From NCBI RefSeq assembly GCF_000237925.1, contig NW_017386000.1, positions 62,001 through 126,000 on the forward strand: a DNA stretch of 64,000 nucleotides, in the 5' to 3' direction. Positions 42,101-54,900 of this stretch are shown one piece after another. The first letter of the stretch is position 1; each line of letters starts with the position of its first letter. Position numbers and translations under genes: made by a program. The DNA comes from Schistosoma mansoni (Eukaryota > Platyhelminthes > Trematoda > Strigeidida > Schistosomatidae). Under the pieces are notes generated by a model that ran no database searches, was not told where the DNA came from, and saw only the letters and a list, made by a program, of their open reading frames with translations.

Positions 42101-45100
42101 AATTATATTTTTCCCTACCATTATTGGTGTGTTTTTAGCCAAGTCAGATTTAGCTTCTAACATTCAATCGACTGCAAGGTCTTTTTCAACGTCTAGTGAC
42201 CAAGTAACTTCAAGTTTTACATTTAACAGCAGTTTTATATCATCATCCGAGACGTTTAGTGGTCAATCATATCTTCAAAGGTCAGTTAATCAACTACAAA
42301 ATCTACATTATTACTATCATCCAGAAAAGTCAGTTGAAATAAATATCACTGACTTCAAAATTTTATTAGATGACATATTTTGGCCTAAAAATAATCAATA
42401 TCTTAGTGGTCATGATGAATATGACTTCAGTTGTTTGGAAAAGTTTCTTAATTACTTAAAAGAAAAGTTAGTACAAACTATACCTGAGAAAATAAGAACA
42501 CAAATTCGACGAGAATGGATAGAGAAAATTTTAGCAGTTTCACTGAATACATTTGATAATTCAATGGAATTAGTTTATAAAACCATTTTCCAGGTAAGAT
42601 AACTAATTGTATTCTATGGTTGAAAGACAATATAATTTAAATTAACATGATTAAATATGATTACTCTATCACAATAAGTAAATATCTGGTTTCTACTATG
42701 TAGAATTATCTTATAAATACTTACTTACTTATGCCTGTTACTCCCAATGGAGCATAGGCTGCCGACCAGCATTCTCCAACCCACTCTGTCCTGGGCCTTC
42801 TTTTCTAGTTCTATCCAGTTCTTGTTCATTCTTCTCATGTCTGTCTCTATTTCTCGGCGTAATGTGTTCTTTGGTCTTCCTCTTCTCCTTTGGCCTTCAG
42901 GATTCCATGTGAGGGCTTGTCTTGTGACGCAATTGGGTGATTTTCTCAAAGTGTGCCCAATCCACTTCCAGCGCTTCTTCCTGATTTCTTCCTCCGCTGG
43001 AATCTGGTTTGTTGTCTCCCACAGTAACTTGTTGCTGATAGTGTCTGGCCATCGGATCCGAAGTATCTTGCGTAGACAACTGTTAATAAAAACTTGTATC
43101 TTCTGGATAATGGCTTTCGTAGTTCTCCACGTCTCTGCCCCATACAATAGAGCTGTCTTGACATTTGTATTGAAAATTCTAACCTTGGTGTTGGTTGACA
43201 ATTGTTTTGAGATCCAGATGTTCCTCAGTTGTAAATATGCTGCTGTTGACGTCTTCATGATCCAGTCGATCACCAGGAGGAAAAGAAAGGGTGAGAGTAA
43301 GCAACCTTGCCTAACACCGGTCTTTACCTCGAATGAGTCGGTGAGTTGTCCTCCGTGGACGATTTGGCAGTTTAGTCTATCATAGGAGTTCCGTATGATA
43401 TTGACTATCTTCTCAGGCACGCCGTAGTGTCGAAGAAGCCTCCATAGTGTTGTCCTGTCCACGCTATCAAATGCCTTCTCGTAGTCAATGAAGTTGATGT
43501 AGAGTGATGAATTCCATTCGATTGATTGTTCCACAATGATACATAGAGTTGCGATTTGGTCTGTACACGATCGATCCTTACGAAATCTAGCTTGTTGATC
43601 TCGAAGTTGGGCGTCTACGGAATCCTTCATCCTGTTTAACAATACTCTGTTGAAGACTTTTCCTGGTATTGAGAGAAGAGCGATGCCCCTGTAGTTATTG
43701 CACTTACTGAGATCGCCTTTCTTTGGTATCTTGATCAGAAGTCCTTTTTCCCAGTCTATTGATACTTGTTCTTCGTCCCAAATCTTACTGAAGAGGATGT
43801 GGAGTATCTTGGCAGTTGCTGCTACATTTGCTTTCAGTGCCTCTGCCGGGATGTTGTCTGGTCCTGCTGCTTCGCCGCTCTTGATTTGTCTAACGGCCAT
43901 GCTGATCTCTTCAACTGTTGGTGGGCCAACATCGATTGGGAGGTCTGTGGGTGCTGCTTCGATGTTGGGTGGGTTCAGTGGAGCTGGTCGATTCAAGAGT
44001 TCTTTGAAGTGTTCTACCCACCTGTTTCGTTGTTCTTCAATGTTGGTGATTACTTTGCCTTCCTTGTTTTTCACTGGTCTTTCTGGTTTACGGTAATTTC
44101 CAGCAAGTTTCTTTGTTGTATCATACAGTTGTCTCATGTTTCCCTCTCTTGCAGCCTTTTCCGCTGTCATCGCTAAATCTTCCACATATTTACGTTTGTC
44201 GGTTCTGATGCTCCTTTTCACTTGCTTGTTTGCCTCTGTGTATTCGGCTTGTGCCTTGGCTTTTTCTGCTCTTGTTCGGCTGATATTGATTGCTGCCTTC
44301 TTGTTCCTCCTTTCTTCAATCTTACGCAGTGTACCAACAGTGATTCATTCCTTGTGATGGTGCTTCTTTTGGCCCAGAACCTCCTGACATGTTGAGACGA
44401 TTGCCTCCTTGATACCTTTCCAGTTGCTCTCCATGGTAGTTCCCTCTCCATTGAGTAGATAATGAAAGGCCTGGAACCTGTTGCTGAGGGCTATGTTAAA
44501 TTCGTTGAGTTTGTCTGCATCTCAAAGAAAGGACGTATTAAACTTTTGTGATGTTGTCCGCTCCGTTGTCCAGTGCTTCTTAAGTTTTAGTTTCATCTTG
44601 GCGACCAACAAATGGTGATCGGATGCTATATCAGCTCCTCTTTTGGTTCTCACATCCTCCATCGTCCTCCTGAACATTTTGTTGATGCAGATATGGTCGA
44701 TTTGATTCTATGTGGTGTGATCCGGTGAAATCCAAGTGGCTTTGTGTATGCGCTTGTGTGGGAATATGGTGCCACCTATGACCAGCTTATTGAAGGCACA
44801 TAGGTTTGCAAATCTCTCACCATTTTCGTTCCTTTCTCCCAGTCCATGTCGTCCCATAACGTCTTCGTATCCAGTGTTGTCCTTTCCAACCTTGGCATTG
44901 AGATCTCCCATCAGAATGGTCAGGTCCTTGGTTGGGCACTTCTCGAAGATTGACTGCAGCCTATCGTAGAATTGGTCTTTAGCGTCTTCATCGTAGTCGT
45001 TGGTAGACGCATAGCATTGGATGACGTTCATTCTAATGCCCTCTCTCTTTGTTTTGAAGGAGGCTTTGATGATCCTTGGTCCATGAGATTCCCATCCAAT

Positions 45101-48100
45101 CACTGCATTTTGTGCTTTTCTGGACAGCATCAGTGCCACTCCTTGTGTATGTGGGGCATTTTTTTCTTCATGATCGGAGTATAATAGAAGTTCCCCTGAA
45201 GATAGTCTTTGTTGTCCAATCTGCGTCCAATGTGTTTCACTGATTCCAAGCACCTCCAGGTTGTATTTTCTCATTTCTGCAGCAATTTGGAAGACTCTTC
45301 CGGTCTCCCACATTGTCCGGACATTCCATGTACCTATAAAAATTGTCGCTCTGGTTGTTAGAAGGTGCATCGGCCTCATGACTTCCGAAGGTACTCGGCT
45401 TTCATCATGAGACGTCATAATTATTCCTTCTACTCCCAGCGCAGCGTTTAAGTGGTTTGAATAATTTTTTCTGGTTAGCGTTTTTTTAGCGAGTTGGTTT
45501 TCTACGGGATGGGGTCGCTAACTCCATGCCCAACCTTCCTCCTTTACTCGGGCTTGGGACCGGCAGTAGCCCCCGGAGGAGCTACAGGCGGAGTATATTT
45601 TATAAATAGTAATCCAAAATGATTTCATTATGATGACTTAAGCTAATTGGTCATAGATAATTCTATCCACAGTATAAATTACTAATTGTTAAAAAAAGCC
45701 ATCCCAATATAATAAGAAATTACTTATTGTTTTTGTAACTTCAGTAGATAACTGTGAGCTTGTAGTATCGGTTGTTATGTTAAGCCTATATGCCTTATTC
45801 TAACTTCTGGACAAGTCAATTCACCTATCCATCACGAGCCATGTTTTCACCTTGTTGATTATTCACTTATTAACCCTGACCATTTTTATATGAGCGTAGG
45901 CGTGTGTACAATTTCTTATCCTATTTATCACTTGTCTGTCATTTATTCTTGTTTGACTATAAATATTGGTTAACGCTTGATAAAAGTGAGTCGGCTTCTT
46001 CGCCATCTCCAATGTGTGTCATTTTTGTTTCGCTCGCTGATATTTATTCATGTGCTTACAACTTTTTGACAATAAACTGTATCTGCCGCTTCTCTTTGCC
46101 TTCTGATTTTATGCACCGTTTAGATTGGTATTATAACGGTTATCAAGGTGAACGGTTTGCGAGGCACGGCACTACAAGCTATTCGGCTTACACATGTAGC
46201 CGGATATTGCCTGATAAGTATGTAGTAGGTATTAAAGATATCAGTATTACTGTTTCTAGATTATTTTAGTTCATCTAGTGTAACAACTAAATCTGACAAA
46301 TAATGATTAATTGTTTTAATCAACCAAGAACAAGATAATAATTTCCAGTTCATGAAAGTTGTATTTATTTGCAGACAAATAAAAGTAACTATTCTTTCCA
46401 TAATTCGACATTTCAAATCATAATTATTACGAATGCTGAAAAAATTCTTTTCATACTAACTAACTGTTATTAATGTGTTCATAATTATCACTGAATTATA
46501 ACTATTTCTCAATGAATACCGTCTCTTTTTTATACCCATTCTTGCTTTACGCGTGGAGACACTCATAAAAGATACAATAAAACATGGTGAACAAAAGCAG
46601 ATCAGTATTAACATTGCATTACTTTATCCAACAGAAACAACAAATGACATATTATCTTTAGATGCAAATACACAATCCTGTTTAAAATATGTAGCAGCCA
46701 TACCAGAATCGGAAGCTGAAATTCTGCTTGATCAATGTCCACAGAGAGATGAATCCAATTTATTATTCAAGGTAAACAGTTAAAAGAAGTTCATTATCTA
46801 GTGTATCACAGTGCTTTCATATTGTTTGATTTACATGAAATAATGTGCATGACTAAACGGAACACTGATAATTTGTGTTCTAGGCTGCTGAACAGTAAAA
46901 AATTATTTCGGATAGTCACTGGGATCAATGCGATAAGAACAGAAATCAATGATAACGTATGAATTGATGACAAATATAACTTCTTCCTCTTGAGTATCTT
47001 AGTTCTTATCAGTCAAATAGATGTCAAAAGATAATACTTGATCCATGACTACGAAGAATCATGACTTAACGATCATACAATACTTATCCACTTCTAACAT
47101 AATCAAAATGACAGTGAGAAATGATTGAATGATTTGTGATTGAGGAACAGAGGAATAAATTTCGTTGAGATCACGAGTTAGACAACCACTTAAAACCAAA
47201 GAAAATGATGTCTGTTCTTCCTTAGTATGGAACTCTTCAGCAGTGTGCATCCACGACCCCTGGACCTAAGACCTCCGGTCTCGCGTGAGAATGTTTAGTC
47301 TCTAGACCAATTAGCTACAAAGTAGTTGCGTACTAGTCTGACTCCGATTACTTTACGGTCCTGAACGACCGTCTTCCATTTTTTTCGGTAGGTACCTTCC
47401 ACATACTCGACACGGTTAAAATCCACTGGTCACGCCTTCCAAAAGGACTAAACAAGTCACACACGCATAATGAAGTAAACATGTTTTTACATAAACAATC
47501 ATCGGCTCAACATAGTGATTTCAGATTCAAGTACATTTTATCATTTTCCTTATCATCCTGAAAATGTTTCATTAAATCACAATGAAATCATACCTCAAAT
47601 TAGATAAAGGTTAAAACTCAGATACATTTCTGCCATGTTTAAATCCTGGAAGAGTAAAACAATTTAAGCTTAGAGTACTATTAAAGAATATATCCAAATT
47701 TTTGTTGAGGCATAGGGTCTGTTTTTCACTTGAAATAACCATGTATAAACGTAATTGGAATAATTTTAAAAATTTACTAATTTTTGATAAAACAATAAAA
47801 TATATATTTTTAATATTTAAGGCTAGTGGATTTTGTTGTGACTTCTGCCCGATTAATTATCACATGATATGATGGCCAATCAGAATACGACTGATACAAT
47901 CTTAACACTGTGTCACAACAATAACGTATAGACCAATTTGAGAAACCTAGCGTCCTTGTTAGCCCTTTTTCTGCCCAGCCCTGCCTGTTGAATCCAGAAC
48001 GCCAATAACAGCTTCCATTGTACGAATAATTTATTTCAGAATACTTGGTTTATATACAAACAAATCAGACCACATCACACCATAAGTAAAAAATAACAAT

Positions 48101-48922
48101 GGTACAAGATCAAGCTAAAAAGTGGCTGTGACTGTGAGAGACTGTAATTAATTAACTGGGTATAACTTAAGAACAGTAAATCTCACAATAATGGTCTATA
48201 GGTCAAAATGAAGCCTATAATAAGAGGAATATAAATATACACAATCTAGTTACACAATAGTTATGTTATAAGAATATATGTATAATATTAGTCCATTAAT
48301 AGGTCTTAGAAGTTACCAATAATTTAATCTTTGCTAGGATATAACACATTTAACTGTTGATCTACATGATATGGATATTTAATCTGAGCAACATTGAAAT
48401 ACTACTTTATGTGACTTAGGGTATTTTAATTTTTAACATGGTTTATATAGACTGAAAAATTATTTAGTTTTGAGAAGTCAAGCTTTTCCAGACTAAACCC
48501 CCATTTTGTGACAATTCCCATTTTGACATTTGGTAAATAAAAAAGAAACGAATCTAGAGAAGAAATTTCTTTTCAATTAGTTTTTCAACATGGCTCTACA
48601 CTAATCTATGTAGTAACTATGTAAGAATCAAGGGACGAGTGTTGAGAATAAGTAAAATACAAAAGGTGGAAGAAATACAAAAATAGTTTATCGAAGTTCT
48701 GCTACAAACTCCCCTATACAGATGGTTAAGGTAGCGAGAATGGTTGTACAAACTTCTTTTGAATGCAAAGGTTTGGTTCGTGAACATGGATTCCAATGGC
48801 TTCAACAGTGTTCAAAAGACGACCTCGTAAACCATGCGATGAATTTGGTGGAATATGGTGGATAACTTCCAAAGCTTTATTCAATTCAGCTTGATGACCT
48901 GTGTCCCCTATTTGCTGGCATG

Positions 48923-48968
<46 letters not shown>

Positions 48969-51900
48969 GTTGAGTTTTTTATGGAAAAAAATGTACGCTA
49001 TGGCTTTTTTGTTATTATTTGGGGAAATTTTTACTATGAGATTTAAAAGTTTACAGTTATTTGGGTTTTAAGTGATTTATGCAATACAAGAAATTTCCTA
49101 ATAATCCTGAACTGCTGAAGAGTCCCACAATAGGACGAAACGGCCGTCCAGTGCTTTCAGGTTTTTCATGGTGGTCTAGCTTTAATTGACTCGTGATTTC
49201 AACTATAAAATCCCGAACTATCTCGAAGTTTTTGTATCAGTTATCTTTTATTAAGAAAGTATTATCGAGTATTATATTTATATTTATATTTAACAGTAAA
49301 TTTTCTCTTGTGGTATATTTGATTCAGTTACACAATTTAAAGCAAAAAAATTAGATAATGCTTTGATTTATTTTATACTTCAAATAAATATTTTTGAATT
49401 TATTTTGTTTATCCACAATAGTGTTTAAGAACTGGTTTAACATTGGTTCATTCTGAAATATCAACATTGAAAAGATTTTCGCGTACCGAAAATGAATCAC
49501 GTAACATGTCAGTAAGTACTGAAACGAACACGGAACAAAATTATCAGTCACCTTCATTTGCTCTTGCCATACCAATACCCAATGCTAAGAAATATTTTAT
49601 CGGAGTAATGAAAGTAAACAAGTTGGAAAATAACAGCAAGCTACCAATGTTTGAAGAACATGAAATTCAGTTTTATCGCGTAAGATTTGAAAGTTGCTTT
49701 TAGTATCTTGGCTTTATTTTAGATTGTAAACAAATAAGCCTGTGCTCTCTGGTAACTATGTTCAAGATCCTTTCCTCTCTGTTATACTTGTAAATTGAGG
49801 TAGGTCGAGCTCAAACATGTAGATAGAGAAACATAAACCACTGATACAAATACATGGTCGTTACAATATGTGGCAAAAACGCTAAAGTTGGTAATTTGGA
49901 TTTTTAATCTCTGATCTCAACCCATCACGTCTAACAAAACGATCAAAACGTCTTGAGTTAGATTACGTATGATGTCGTAAGTTCAAATCACTAAGTAGCA
50001 TTGAAGTCAAGAGAAATTATTACGTAGTTTCACCACATTTCAATAATTCACCGGTCATTATCCGTCCGTAATGTAAACTAACCTCAAATTTTGTAAAGCT
50101 TACAACAGCACTAAAATATTTCTTTCATTTATTGTTTATTGTGGCAACACCTAATAAATGAAATTATTAAAACTGGTATGTTGTTTCTTGATCTTATTAA
50201 TTTCATTCGTGGAATACTAAGACAAATATGGATTTTCAACCGATGACAGGCCCATTTATCTGAGCATAATATTACTTGGAGAATAATGACTTCGATAAAG
50301 CTTCTGCTGATTACTTGAGTAATTGAGATGATTGGTCAAATATTGATTTTTTGTTGTTGAAGTAAATATTTAAATATGATGTAACATTAATTTAGTAGCA
50401 GTTAACAGTAAAACCCATGGTGAAGACAATGCTACATTTTGGAGATACTAGACTAATGTATCCAAACAAGAACACGTGCACAAGCAGAAGATATTCAACA
50501 AGATCAGTAAATTTTTTAATGCACGGCGAACAACTCCCAGTAAAAATTAAAAATAGATTCTTAAGATGCATACATCAAAACACAGTAACAAATTAGAGGG
50601 CAGTTCAGAGTTTACACAAATGAGGATTGGTTTCTGATCACATTAGAATCCTCAACTTTAAGAAAACTGAGGCTGCACAACAATAAGCAAAAACATTCAC
50701 CACCATACGTGAAGCTCTATACCCAATCATTCTATTTTGTAGAGCCTTGACATCTACATACTATATTTGTTTTACATCAATAAAAATCAAGATTCGATAT
50801 ATTAGTTCAGACAGTATAATACAATAAGCATAAATAATCAAGCGTTATTGTAATTGACGTAGAAAAAGAAATTGAGTGTTCCAATATTGTAAAAAGTTTA
50901 AACATTACAGCCTAAACCTTTGCTAAGTGTAAAGTTACTTTGCAGATGACTTAAATTCTTGTTTAATATATCAATAACTGATGTTTCCAAATAATTAAAT
51001 AATATCTCACGTAAAGATATTTTATCAAGTAACCAAGATAAAGTGAAATTTTCAAAAGTATTTACAGTGTCATTTAGACTACTATTCATTTTGGAAGTAA
51101 TATAAATAGGATCTTGAAAAGTATGTAATTGTATATCGGATAATTGTGTTATTTTTAAATGATCAAACTTCAGACCGACTGCACCATTCTGATTGATAAA
51201 CAAACGTAAACTGACATTAAAACGTAAGCCAATCAATGTAACATGTATAAAATTATTTTCTGACGTTAAATAATTCCATTTAGGAAATAACAACCAATTC
51301 GCAAACATTTCCACATTTTTATTTAATTCAATTGAAAATTTAATTTTATAAATATCACATAGCTTTACATCACGTTTCATCATCCATTCTTTAATTGAAA
51401 CATCACTATTAGGTTGACTTTTATTTGATTGTAACCATATTTCTTCTTGTTCAATAGAAAATTGGTCATCATATTGATTGATTTGACTAAGTCCATCAAA
51501 TCCCCATATTGTTATATTCTTTAATGTGATCATCCAGTTATCAATATAATCTATTTGAAATGAATTATTTTTAGCCAAATATGTTTTAGTTTTGTAAAAT
51601 ATGATATTGATAAGTAATCTGACTAGTTTTAAACAACTTTGATCAGTTCTAGCGGCGAAAGAAGTTATGATATAATGGGAGTGATGTAATGCGTAGACGT
51701 TTAAGTTTTCTACATAAAGTAATTGAAGAAATTCTAGGAGTAGAAGACCTGTAGGAAGAAATAAGATGTAAGTAGTATTAAGAGAACTTTAAACAAGACA
51801 GTGACATTCAGTTACTTAAATTACTTGTGGCATCAACGAGTTAGCTATTTTCTTTCGATCAGTCTATTAAACACTACAGTGATAAGATTATTCATATTCT

Positions 51901-54900
51901 ACAGTCTTAAAATGGTAGAAAGCATAAAGCAACAAAAATAGTGAAATTACTTGAGCGTACGTTTGTGTAAAAAAGTAAACTTGGATATGTGATCTACCTA
52001 ATGATATGGAGATGTTAAATGTATGGTTTTAGCTAAGCGGAGTTAATAAATGTATATGATTGAAAGTACAAAACTAACTGAGATACATAACAATTGTGTT
52101 CCTGTTATTAACTTCAGATTACTATATCACCTATAGAAGTAGTAATTTGAAGGTGACATCAAGAAGGTAAGCATATAAATGACAAAAAATTAGTCTCAAT
52201 TTAATTTAATTTCATGCTAAAATTGAAATACAAAGTTAATACAGTAAATCTCGCTGTAAACCTTCAGGAACCATATCATTTACAACTCCAATTTCCATAG
52301 TTAGTCTAGTCAATAAAACCTTTACTCACCTACATAAGAAAAACCTATACATATATTCAATTTTCAAGGAATAAACATTTGACAAAAAACATTACTTACA
52401 TCTGAAGATGATCATCATTGCTATTCTATACAGGAAAGAAAAAGAATCAAGGAAGTATTTAATATAAGCAAATCGATTAGATGACTAGTTGATTTGTGAC
52501 ATGTTTCAACATAAATTTTAATATCTAATATCTCATGTAAATACACAATATTTAATGGATAAAAATAACGATTGTTTATATCATAAATATTTGATGAATC
52601 AATTCATTCGATGGTTCATCATTGTATCGATTATGGATGGTCAGGGTAGGCAGTGTGCCATTCACCTAAATGTTTGTATGTTTGTGCATAACAAATGTTT
52701 ATTTATTGATAAATGATATGAAGCCTTAGTAGCATGTGCATGTGAGCGGATGTTTTTACATTTCAGATTAGATCGGTTGAATTTAATTAATGCTACAATT
52801 TATGGGATATTTCGTTCATTCTAATAAAAAATACCACTACATATTCAATTTTACCTCTAATGAATTTAATATTTGAATCGTTCACTCGTAACATTATACT
52901 ATTGAGAAATACTAACTGGAGTATTGTAGCATCCGGATGGTAATAACCTGTATGATATTAATTAGAAAATTATTTCATTCATTATTGATATCCCAGGACG
53001 AGTATAGATTATAAAAGTGAAATACCTCAATTACATTGCTAGCAAAAATGCTAATCTGGTCATTTCTACCAACATTAAAGGGTATTTAGCTAGCCGGTCT
53101 CCCAGAAACCATTCGATTATTGAAGTCATTTATTTGTCTTATGACAATTAATTTTAAAATCATTATAAAAGAACAATCAAATGATCTTATATTGGATGTC
53201 TAGAAAGCACAGTAGATTTTATTAAGAATATATGATAAAAATCACCGAAAGACTATGAATTTGTTTATTGATTTCAATTATTAGCATATAAATGTCATCA
53301 AACAATAGAAATAGAATGTACGTAGACTTTTAAAATAAAAATACATGGAAAAAACTGGCTAACTAAATAGCGCATTAATAATAATTGCATTGACTTTTTT
53401 CCAACAGCTTATAGAAGTCTTTCATTTATATATCAGATTCAAACGAACACGTTACAGAGTGATTTAACACAGAAGATTAAATCATTAGGTACAGTAAAAT
53501 GAAAGCAAACATTACAAGCAAAGATAGATAGTGGCTAGCGGAGGAATCCAAGACGCGCGTCTCGTCCTATTTGGGACTTATCAGCTGGATGTACCTGCAT
53601 CTCAGAGTTGATGTCGAACCCAGTACCGTTCGCTTCAAACGTGACCGCGTTATCCACTTAGCTACTGAGTCCTTATAGGACGAAACTCGCGTCCTGGATT
53701 CCACTACTAGCCACTATCCATCTTTGCTTATAATGCTTGTGAATCAAGGCTATATCGAGGCAATACACACAGCATGCACATATGACCAATAAGAGACTGA
53801 CCAATAGCAGTCCTAAAAATCAATGGGAAAATTTAACTAAACAATACCAAGTGAATTGAAAGCAAACATTGTTAAAAAATTACATTAAAGCTTCTGGTTT
53901 GAAAAGAAATATCTGTTAATCAAAAATTTATCATAATTATCTTTTTCATGAATATAACACTAAAGTTAATATTTACATTCTGTGTAAATTTAAGCAATTA
54001 AAGTTGATGTCATTTTAAACAGAGTAAGGTTTAGCTAACCATCAACTTAAAATTGATCTACCGTTAAATTTTACTTACAAGTAATGGAAAAGTGAGTAGT
54101 AAGTATATTGCTACTTGAATTGGACGTATATTTAAAACTTTGTTTCTTGGTCTACATTTACTTACTATAATAATTAAAATTACAGTTAGAAGGTGGATGT
54201 TTTAAACCCATATTTGAAATAGTGGAAATTACTTACTTATTTACGCCTGTTACCCCTCGTGGAGGAGCATAGGCCGCCGGCCAGCAAAAATAATGAAAAT
54301 GATTTCTTAAAAAATGTTTAGAAAAAGATTACATTTTCCCAAGTACATTTTAAAGTAATAGTTTTTATAGTTGGTTATTCAATAGTTTTCTATAAATCCT
54401 TTTTTTACTGCAGGGTGTAGTTTATCATCTGGGCTTTGCTTTCTCGCTTATAAACAGTCGATACTTACTTAGTTCCATGATACATTATGCATTCGACTGG
54501 ATTTATAAACGGCTAGGGAATATTGATGAAATTACATTTTACCACCGATGTAATGATGATGACAACGATGATGGTGGGGATGTTAATCATTCAACGACAA
54601 TAGATTCGACAGAGGAGAAATCATATCGACCTAACAAAGAAGTTAATTATAAATTGTGCAAACTTGTATCAAAATATGGTATTCACCAAACAACAGTTCA
54701 TACTGACCTACAGGTTATCGATAAAAAGAAGAACTACCTATAGTAAGTTACATTATCATATTGATTGTGCTGTTATAAAACAGATACAAATATAAATATT
54801 TTTATAAAACGTGTAATTTTAAGCATATTAGAGACATTTAATAACTTAAAGAAAACTTAATACTTATTTTCTACAACTTTGAATACCTAAAGTGCTCCTA

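Noticed and set aside
42747-44357. Several long plus-strand frames
   Set aside because: They are antisense shadows of the minus-strand RTE reverse transcriptase.
45904-46269. 121-codon plus-strand frame as an extra EFCAB5-like exon
   Set aside because: Exons 42139-42593 and 46559-46771 already join in phase, and this frame has no suitable splice sites or conserved content.
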